From an uncultured Collinsella sp. (GTDB taxonomy: Bacteria > Actinomycetota > Coriobacteriia > Coriobacteriales > Coriobacteriaceae): a stretch of DNA of 10,800 bases. The stretch is from the NCBI GenBank assembly GCA_902491135.1, contig CABUGR010000016.1, positions 1 through 10,800 on the forward strand, written 5' to 3'. This document shows positions 6,444-10,800 of the stretch, piece after piece. The notes beneath the pieces are model-generated. The model made no database searches, was not told the DNA's origin, and was given only the letters and a program-made list of their open reading frames with translations. How positions within the stretch are numbered: position 1 is the stretch's first letter; each line of letters opens with the position of its first letter. The position numbers were made by a program, and so were the translations under genes.

Positions 6444-6533
6444 CCTCAACGGGCCGGCGACTCGGTCCAAATCACGGTAACCCTGCGAGCGCCCGGCAAT
6501 GTGGCGCCGCAAAAATCGAAAGGAATGTGTCAG

Positions 6534-7517
6534 ATGTACGAGATCGACCTTAACCTCCCTAAGCAGATCGTCGCTGACGTCCTGTCCAACCACGAGATCC
6601 ACAGTGTCGCCTTCGTCGGCTGCGGTGCTTCCATGTCCGACCTGTACCCCGCCAAGTACTTCCTGGCCAACAACACGGACAAGCTGAACGTTCAGATCTT
6701 CACCGCTAACGAGTTCAACTATGACACGCCTTCCTGGGTCAACGAGCACACCTTCGTGATCACCTGCTCCCTCGGTGGCTCCACGCCCGAGACCGTCGAG
6801 GCCAACAAGACCGCCAAGAAGCACAACTGCCCGGTCGTCTCCCTCACCAACAAGGCTGGCTCCGCTCTGACCGTCGACGCCGACTACGTCATCGTTCACG
6901 GCTTCCACGCCAACTTCGCTGCCAAGTGCGAGAAGCCCGGCTATGCCATCGCTCTTGCTCTCGAGATCCTTCAGCAGACCGAGGGCTATGACAAGTACGA
7001 CGACATGATCACCGGCCTCACCAACGTCTTCGATCTCTGCGAGAACGCTGCTCAGTCCTGCAAGAAGCTAGCCAAGAAGTTCGCTGAGGACTTCAAGGAC
7101 GACAAGATGATTTACTTCATGGCCTCTGGTGCCTCCGAGAAGATGGCTTACTCTCACGCCGCCTTCCTGTTCACCGAGATGCAGTGGATCGACGCCGCCG
7201 CCTACAACACCGGCGAGTACTTCCACGGCCCGTTCGAGGTTTCCACCGAGGGTAAGCCCTACGTCTTCTTCATGTCCGATGGCGCTACCCGTCCGATGGA
7301 CGCCCGCGCCCTCACCTTCCTTGAGCGCATGGGCGCCAAGGTCGCTCTGATCGACTCCAAGGACTACGGCCTGGCTGACGCCGTGCCCGCGAGCGTCGTC
7401 ACCTACTTCAACCCGCTGCTGCACCTCGCCGTTATGCGCGAGTACGGCAACCAGATCGCCGAGGCCCGTCAGCACCCGCTGACCATGCGTCGCTACATGT
7501 GGAAGCTTTCCTACTAA
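6534..7517 (+). CDS. frlB: FrlB-like SIS-domain fructoselysine-6-phosphate deglycase
   Basis: A 327-residue double-SIS protein, the same length as the paralogue at 1253-2236. It closely resembles B. subtilis FrlB as I recall it: FVGCGASMSDLYPAKYF (27-43), SLGGSTPETVEA (79-90), FTEMQWIDAAAYNTGEYFHGPFEV (213-236) and the ending RRYMWKLSY. The catalytic pair with 16-residue spacing is E215 and H231. The expected reaction is hydrolysis of fructoselysine 6-phosphate to glucose 6-phosphate and lysine in the cytoplasm. The ATG at 6534 is preferred because AAAGGA (6519-6524) lies 9 bases upstream; the in-frame ATG at 6525 would leave almost no spacing. It is the last gene of the PTS operon and is followed by a strong terminator. 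A related Amadori or Heyns substrate remains possible. Confidence 0.87.
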   Translation: MYEIDLNLPKQIVADVLSNHEIHSVAFVGCGASMSDLYPAKYFLANNTDKLNVQIFTANEFNYDTPSWVNEHTFVITCSLGGSTPETVEANKTAKKHNCPVVSLTNKAGSALTVDADYVIVHGFHANFAAKCEKPGYAIALALEILQQTEGYDKYDDMITGLTNVFDLCENAAQSCKKLAKKFAEDFKDDKMIYFMASGASEKMAYSHAAFLFTEMQWIDAAAYNTGEYFHGPFEVSTEGKPYVFFMSDGATRPMDARALTFLERMGAKVALIDSKDYGLADAVPASVVTYFNPLLHLAVMREYGNQIAEARQHPLTMRRYMWKLSY

Positions 7518-7521
7518 TCAC

Positions 7522-7536
7522 AAGTAAGTAGACCTT
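7522..7536 (+). repeat. Solo arm-like remnant of the 8405-8523 palindrome
   Basis: AAGTAAGTAGACCTT matches 13 of 15 bases of the outer arm of the nested palindrome (8405-8419). It lies four bases after the deglycase stop codon. No partner arm is visible nearby, so it may be a remnant or chance; GTAAG/CTTAC within it can form a small hairpin. Confidence 0.3.
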
Positions 7537-7551
7537 ACGGGTTGATTGAGA

Positions 7552-7583
7552 GGGGATGGGGTTTGCGCCCCGTCCCCTTTTTT
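7552..7583 (+). terminator. Rho-independent terminator of the PTS-deglycase operon
   Basis: GGGGATGGGG (7552-7561) pairs with CCCCGTCCCC (7568-7577), with one G-T wobble and a six-base loop, followed by six T residues (7578-7583). It lies 34 bases after the deglycase stop and separates the operon from the HAD gene. Confidence 0.9.
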
Positions 7584-7627
7584 GCTCTTGGGAGGGCACG
7601 CCTGTCGCGTCGCAAAACCCAGGATAA

Positions 7628-7663
7628 AACCTACCAAAATAAACCTGTCTCTATTTGGCAGGT
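7628..7663. repeat. Dispersed hairpin repeat, copy B, in the HAD leader
   Basis: The arms AACCTACCAAA and TTTGGCAGGT pair except for one A/C position, around CCTGTC. It matches copy A (reverse complement) at 31 of 36 positions and copy C (9764-9799) at 29 of 36. Its 3' arm ends directly at the ribosome binding site GGAGG (7665-7669) of the HAD gene, so folding in the transcript could affect translation of that gene. Confidence 0.65.
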
Positions 7664-7677
7664 GGGAGGAGATGCGT

Positions 7678-8307
7678 ATGATCAAAGCAGTGCTGTTTGA
7701 CATGGACGGCGTGCTGGTCGATACCGAGTGGTTCTACAACCGTCGTCGCGTGGCGTTTATGGAGGAGAAGGGGTTCCACTTTGACGAGATCCCCGATCTT
7801 TCGGGGTCTAACGAGCCGGCCATTTGGGAGGCGCTGGTGCCCGACGATGTTGAGCTGCGCGAGCGCCTTCGCGTGGAGTACAAGCAGGTCTACAGCCCGG
7901 ACCACCCCGTTCCGTATGCCGAGCTGCTCAACGAGCAGACGGAGCCGGTGATGCGCGCACTGCACGAGCGCGGCGTGAAGTGTGCCATCGCGAGCTCGTC
8001 TTATCGTGAGCTCATTGACGAGCTGGTAGAGATTGCCGGTATCGCCGATGTGCTGGACTACACCATCAGCGGTCACGAGTGCAGTGCGTTTAAGCCCGAC
8101 CCCGAGATCTACCTGCGTGCCATGGAGGCGCTGGGGGTGGAGCCTGCCGAGTGCCTGGTTATCGAGGATTCGCCTTTGGGGATCGAGGCTGGCAAACGTT
8201 CCGGCGCCCGCGTCCTGGCACTGCGTCCGCACGAGGGCGTCAACCTCGATCAATCGCGAGCCGATGCCGTTATTGATAATCTGACCGACATTTTGGCCGC
8301 TTTGTAG
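7678..8307 (+). CDS. HAD-superfamily subclass IA hydrolase (phosphatase or phosphomutase)
   Basis: A 209-residue protein. Motif I is VLFDMDGVLVDTE (5-17) with nucleophile D8 and acid/base D10. Motif II is CAIASSSYRELI with S106, motif III is K139 in AFKPDPEIYLRAMEALG, and motif IV is VIEDSPLGIEAG with E163/D164. The helical cap between motifs I and II (about 15-90) is subclass IA, as in beta-phosphoglucomutase and sugar or deoxysugar phosphatases. The ATG at 7678 is chosen over the in-frame ATG at 7672 because GGAGG (7665-7669) then has an 8-base spacing. It lies after the operon terminator, so it is probably a separate transcription unit. A link to the sugar-phosphate products of the neighbouring deglycases is possible, but HAD specificity cannot be read from motifs. 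Confidence 0.88.
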   Translation: MIKAVLFDMDGVLVDTEWFYNRRRVAFMEEKGFHFDEIPDLSGSNEPAIWEALVPDDVELRERLRVEYKQVYSPDHPVPYAELLNEQTEPVMRALHERGVKCAIASSSYRELIDELVEIAGIADVLDYTISGHECSAFKPDPEIYLRAMEALGVEPAECLVIEDSPLGIEAGKRSGARVLALRPHEGVNLDQSRADAVIDNLTDILAAL

Positions 8308-8404
8308 TGTCAATCCGCCGCGAGAAGCACGGGTTCAAACGTTTTTTGCGGTGGACTGGCTCAATTTGGTTTCGATTTTGATCCGTTTGGCTTCGATTCG
8401 GACT

Positions 8405-8523
8405 AAGTGAGTAGACTTTTTGGCGCAGGCCGAGCACAATGCATATCTTCCTTTGTAAAACCGCAGGTCACAGGGGTGGCGGTTTTGGGTGTGCTCGGCA
8501 GATCGTAAAAAGTCTACTCACTT
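8405..8523. repeat. 119-nt triple-nested palindrome (MITE-like or structured RNA)
   Basis: Three sets of arms are nested. The outer arms, 8405-8421 and 8507-8523, are 17 bp and perfect (AAGTGAGTAGACTTTTT). The middle arms, GCCGAGCACA (8429-8438) and TGTGCTCGGC (8490-8499), are perfect. The inner arms, AAAACCGC (8457-8464) and GCGGTTTT (8479-8486), enclose a 14-base loop. The internal loop between outer and middle arms is symmetrical (8/8 bases). No transposase gene or clear target-site duplication is visible. It could be a miniature inverted-repeat element or a stable transcribed RNA. Confidence 0.7.
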
Positions 8524-8608
8524 GGAATTTTGCCCTTTGGTCGTGGGGGTTGCTGGTCCCGTTTTGGTTGTCGAGGGAGGTTGAATTGAAGCGCCCCCGC
8601 ACGCTCCA

Positions 8609-8617
8609 TGCTACAAT
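8609..8617 (+). promoter_or_regulatory. Extended -10 promoter for the YitT gene
   Basis: TGCTACAAT combines a TGn extension with a near-consensus -10 box (TACAAT, 8612-8617), 45 bases before the GTG start. TTGAAG (8586-8591) lies 20 bases upstream, too far for an ideal -35, which fits an extended -10 promoter. Confidence 0.45.
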
Positions 8618-8662
8618 CGCGGGCATGCCTCACAACTAGATCTGCCTTCGAAAGGAGCCTCC

Positions 8663-9670
8663 GTGGCGAACGCCATCGATCAGCTCACGGACCGCGTGCT
8701 CGTGCTCGGCCGCCTTACCATCGTCCGTCGCGCCATCACTGCCGTGGCGGTCACCATATCTGCCATTCTTCAAACGTTTCTGATCCAGGCGTTCATTCAG
8801 CCCGCCGACCTGCTTCCGAGCGGTCTCACCGGTGTCGCGGTCCTGCTTGATCGCGTTACCTCGCTCGGCGGCGTTCACATCGACATCTCGCTCGGTATGC
8901 TCGCGCTCAACATCCCCGTGGCGCTCCTATGCTGGAGCGGCATTAGCAAGCGCTTCGTCATCTTCTCGATGATGCAGGTCGTGCTCTCGTCGCTGTTCCT
9001 CAACATCTTTCACTTTGCCCCGTTTTTGGGCGACAAGATCATGCTCATCATTTTTGGCGGCGTGGTCTCGGGTCTGGGCGCTGCCATCGCGCTTAAGTCC
9101 GGCGCATCCACCGGCGGTACCGACTTTATCGCGCTGTGGGTCTCCAACCACACGGGCAAGACCATCTGGGGCGTCATCTTTGGTTTCAACTGCTTTATCC
9201 TGGCGATCTTTGGTTTTATGTTTGGCTGGGACAAGGCGGCGTATTCCATCGTGTTTCAGTTTATTTCGACCAAGACCATCGACAGTTTCTATCGTCGTTA
9301 CGATCGCGTGACGCTGCAGATCACGACGCGCAAGGCGGACGAGGTCATGACCGCCTATGTTGACCATTTTCAGCATGGCATTAGCTGTGCCGAGGTCATT
9401 GGCGGATACAGCCGCGAGAAGATGTACCTGCTGCACGCCGTTGTATCGACCTACGAGAGCCAGGACATTATCAAGCTGGTGTGCGACATCGATCCCGGCG
9501 CCGTGATCAACGTGTTCCACACGCTCAACTTTGTGGGCGGCTGGTGGGGCGGTCATGTCGACGAGCCCATGCCCACGGCCGTACCCGATCCCGACAAGCC
9601 CGCACGCATGGCCAGCAGGCAGGCGCGTCTCAGCGAGCAGGACAGCCTGCAGCAGGACGACGGCAAGTAG
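8663..9670 (+). CDS. YitT-family membrane protein (DUF161/DUF2179)
   Basis: A 335-residue protein. About five or six hydrophobic segments cover residues 23-205, including the family signature KSGASTGGTDFIA (145-157). A soluble C-terminal DUF2179 domain (about 215-292) begins VTLQITTRKADEVMTAYVDHFQHGISCAEVIGGYS and contains VINVFHTLNFVGG. A charged, Gln/Asp-rich tail of about 35 residues follows. YitT proteins are widespread in Gram-positive bacteria and their function is not settled; a transport role is often suggested. The GTG start is supported by AAGGAG (8652-8657) five bases upstream. It has its own promoter and a strong downstream stem-loop, so a functional link to the deglycase locus is not indicated. 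Confidence 0.9.
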   Translation: MANAIDQLTDRVLVLGRLTIVRRAITAVAVTISAILQTFLIQAFIQPADLLPSGLTGVAVLLDRVTSLGGVHIDISLGMLALNIPVALLCWSGISKRFVIFSMMQVVLSSLFLNIFHFAPFLGDKIMLIIFGGVVSGLGAAIALKSGASTGGTDFIALWVSNHTGKTIWGVIFGFNCFILAIFGFMFGWDKAAYSIVFQFISTKTIDSFYRRYDRVTLQITTRKADEVMTAYVDHFQHGISCAEVIGGYSREKMYLLHAVVSTYESQDIIKLVCDIDPGAVINVFHTLNFVGGWWGGHVDEPMPTAVPDPDKPARMASRQARLSEQDSLQQDDGK

Positions 9671-9711
9671 GGTTTTGGCATTTTGCCGGCCCGGCGCAAT
9701 CCTGTCTGCTT

Positions 9712-9747
9712 GAGCCTCCCGAAAGCCTCGCTGCTTTCGGGAGGCTC
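9712..9747 (+). terminator. 15-bp stem-loop terminator after the YitT gene
   Basis: The arms 9712-9726 and 9733-9747 are perfectly complementary over 15 bp around a six-base loop (CTCGCT). The tail TCGTTTG is only modestly T-rich. Being 41 bases after the stop, it probably ends the YitT transcript. Confidence 0.75.
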
Positions 9748-9763
9748 TCGTTTGCCCAGATAA

Positions 9764-9799
9764 AACCTACCAAAAAGAAGCTGTCGCTTTTTGGTAGGG
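9764..9799. repeat. Dispersed hairpin repeat, copy C
   Basis: CCTACCAAAAAG (9766-9777) pairs perfectly over 12 bp with CTTTTTGGTAGG (9787-9798) around a loop containing CTGTC. It matches copy B (7628-7663) at 29 of 36 positions and lies in the same orientation, between the YitT terminator and the regulator 2 promoter. Confidence 0.65.
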
Positions 9800-9840
9800 A
9801 GGGTGTATCGTTTTATCAATATGAGGTAACATGAAACTAG

Positions 9841-9857
9841 ACGTTATATACGTATTA
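9841..9857. promoter_or_regulatory. Candidate autoregulatory operator of GntR regulator 2
   Basis: ACGTTATAT ACGTATTA is a tandem motif with 9-bp period, sharing the exact octamer ACGTTATA with the PTS promoter (3697-3704) and, on the minus strand, with the EamA promoter (2421-2428). It ends 33 bases before the ATG of the second GntR gene. Autoregulation by GntR proteins is common, which is the basis of the assignment. Confidence 0.5.
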
Positions 9858-9890
9858 GTTATTTCAATATTTCGATAAGAGTGATTAGAT

Positions 9891-10610
9891 ATGCCTGCGC
9901 CCAAAAATGCACCGCTTTACCAGCAGATTTACGACGAAATCAAGGATGCGATCGAGAAAGGTGTTTATGCACCCAAGGAGCGTATTCCGTCCGAGCTTGA
10001 GCTAGCCGAGCAGTACGACGTGAGCCGCATTACGGTGCGCCGCGCCGTCGAGGAGCTGTGTTCCGATGGCTACCTGGTTAAGCAGCAGGGCCGTGGCACC
10101 TTTGTTTCCACGCCGCACATCAACCGCCAGTTCCACGCCTCGACGCTGCAGACGTTTACCGCGCTGTGTGCCGACAACGGCATGAAGGCGGGCGCACATG
10201 TGGTCGATCGCCAGATTGTGCCGGCACGTCAAAACGAGATGGAGTTCTTTGGCCTGCAAAAGGACGCGCTGCTGCTGCATATTAAGCGCGTGCGTACAGC
10301 CGACGGCGAGCCCATCTTTGAGGAGAACATCTTTGTGCCGTTTGACGCCTACCGTGAGCTGTTGACGGCCGATCTTGAGGACAAGTCGATTTTTGCCGAG
10401 GTCGAGCGTGTTGGCGGAACGCCGATTGTCTCGGTTGGCTACCGCACGGTCGAGGCCGTTCGTGCCAATACCGAGCAGGCGGCCGAGTTGGGTATTGCTC
10501 CGCACGATCCCCTGCTCAACCTGCGTGCCAGCTTTACCGGTCCCAATGGCGAGCCGGTCCTGATGGGTAAGCAGTACTACGTGGGATCGCGCTACGTTAT
10601 GGTCATGTAA
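9891..10610 (+). CDS. GntR-family transcriptional regulator (HutC/UTRA type), regulator 2
   Basis: A 239-residue protein. The winged helix-turn-helix is at about 9-73: LYQQIYDEIKDAIEKG, IPSELELAEQYDVSRITVRRAVEEL and the wing QQGRGTFV. A UTRA ligand-binding domain covers about 80-235, with RVRTADGEPIFEENIFVP and the terminal PVLMGKQYYVGSRYVMVM. It is clearly a different protein from regulator 1, related only at family level. The shared ACGTTATA motif makes it the best candidate to control the EamA gene, the PTS operon and itself, although it is encoded over 2 kb downstream of the operon. The UTRA ligand would plausibly be a phosphorylated Amadori compound. The ribosome binding site before the ATG is weak (AAGAG at 9877-9881), fitting low expression. 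Confidence 0.92.
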   Translation: MPAPKNAPLYQQIYDEIKDAIEKGVYAPKERIPSELELAEQYDVSRITVRRAVEELCSDGYLVKQQGRGTFVSTPHINRQFHASTLQTFTALCADNGMKAGAHVVDRQIVPARQNEMEFFGLQKDALLLHIKRVRTADGEPIFEENIFVPFDAYRELLTADLEDKSIFAEVERVGGTPIVSVGYRTVEAVRANTEQAAELGIAPHDPLLNLRASFTGPNGEPVLMGKQYYVGSRYVMVM

Positions 10611-10638
10611 GTTACGCGGTTTTACCAAACCGCGTAAC
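10611..10638 (+). terminator. 12-bp stem-loop abutting the regulator 2 stop codon
   Basis: GTTACGCGGTTT (10611-10622) pairs perfectly with AAACCGCGTAAC (10627-10638) around a TACC loop, starting right after the TAA. No T tract follows, so it may be a terminator of atypical form or an mRNA 3'-end stabiliser. Confidence 0.55.
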
Positions 10639-10651
10639 GGCTCGACGCTGC

Positions 10652-10749
10652 AAACGCCCCTAAGCGGCAATCTGACGTTCAATCGTCGGTCGCGTACCGA
10701 AGTACGCTTCCCTCCTCTTTCACGTCACCTTGCTCGCTTAGGGGCGTTT
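10652..10749 (-). other. 98-nt structured palindromic element, possible ncRNA or repeat
   Basis: The ends 10652-10666 and 10735-10749 are perfectly complementary over 15 bp. Inside, GCGTAC-CGAA-GTACGC (10692-10707) is a 6-bp hairpin; on the minus strand it reads as the very stable C-UUCG-G tetraloop, hinting that the minus strand is the transcribed one. GACG/CGTC (10674-10677 and 10684-10687) adds a small stem. On the plus strand a pyrimidine tract with CCTCCTCTTT lies at 10711-10720. I find no open reading frame of note. It could be a MITE-like repeat or a small RNA; the strand call is tentative. Confidence 0.45.
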
Positions 10750-10800
10750 TCGCTCATATGACCCAATCCGCTGTCAAGAGCCACAATGGCCCCGCCGACC

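Larger units (their letters stand above)
8308..8662. other. Gene-free gap between the HAD and YitT genes
   Basis: I see no coding sequence with a ribosome binding site here. The gap holds a TTTTTT run at 8342-8347 after the HAD gene without a convincing stem, a stretch with repeated TTCGATT words (8371-8399), the nested palindrome at 8405-8523, and the probable YitT promoter at 8609-8617. Confidence 0.7.

Noticed and set aside
6435..6533. Upstream in-frame starts for deglycase 2
   Set aside because: They would translate part of the repeat hairpin and have poor spacing; the ATG at 6534 gives the same 327-residue length as the paralogue.
8318..8345. tRNA-like T-arm sequence GGGTTCAAAC
   Set aside because: No matching acceptor, D or anticodon arms fold around it, so it is a chance match.
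7675..9670. HAD and YitT genes as members of the deglycase operon
   Set aside because: A strong terminator at 7552-7583 and separate promoter-like sequences precede them, and neither carries the ACGTTATA tandem motif, so only co-location is supported.
1..10800. CRISPR array, rRNA, tRNA, integrase, transposase or toxin-antitoxin genes
   Set aside because: I found no regularly spaced direct repeats, RNA gene signatures or proteins of these families; the repeats present are palindromic intergenic elements.

Overview
The window looks like the chromosome of a GC-rich gut actinobacterium, most likely a Collinsella-type coriobacterium. That placement rests on GC-rich codon use, strong AAGGAG-type ribosome binding sites, a mannose-family PTS for Amadori-type substrates, and many hairpin repeats in AT-rich intergenic gaps. 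It is an inference from style and content; no marker gene is present.

Layout. (1) 1-303, + strand: C-terminal part of a GNAT acetyltransferase. (2) 325-1047, - strand: GntR/UTRA regulator, convergent with the acetyltransferase and divergent from the next gene across an operator-like gap. (3) 1253-2236, +: SIS-domain sugar-phosphate deglycase paralogue 1. (4) 2468-3550, +: EamA/DMT ten-helix transporter with a TTG start. (5) 3733-6334, +: mannose-family PTS permease as fused EIIAB, EIIC and EIID. (6) 6534-7517, +: SIS-domain deglycase 2, strongly FrlB-like, closed by a good intrinsic terminator. (7) 7678-8307, +: HAD-IA phosphatase or phosphomutase. (8) 8308-8662: gene-free gap holding a 119-nt nested palindrome. 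(9) 8663-9670, +: YitT-family membrane protein. (10) 9891-10610, +: second GntR/UTRA regulator. (11) 10611-10800: two structured palindromes, no gene.

How the genes work together (inference). A mannose-family PTS plus two FrlB-like SIS deglycases is the arrangement of the Salmonella gfr system, which takes up fructoselysine and glucoselysine as 6-phosphates and splits them into glucose 6-phosphate and lysine. No FrlD-like kinase is present, and none is needed if the PTS phosphorylates during uptake. The EamA protein could export the released amino acid. An ACGTTATA motif repeated in tandem with a 9-bp period lies upstream of the transporter, the PTS operon and the second GntR gene, suggesting that regulator 2 controls all three. 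Regulator 1 and SIS paralogue 1 share a different duplicated motif (TGTATNTAACYTGTATGC), so paralogue 1 may belong to a separately induced branch.

At least four short hairpins with a common GACAG core, a 65-nt hairpin, the 119-nt nested palindrome and a 98-nt structured element occupy the gaps. They are the least explained part of the window.
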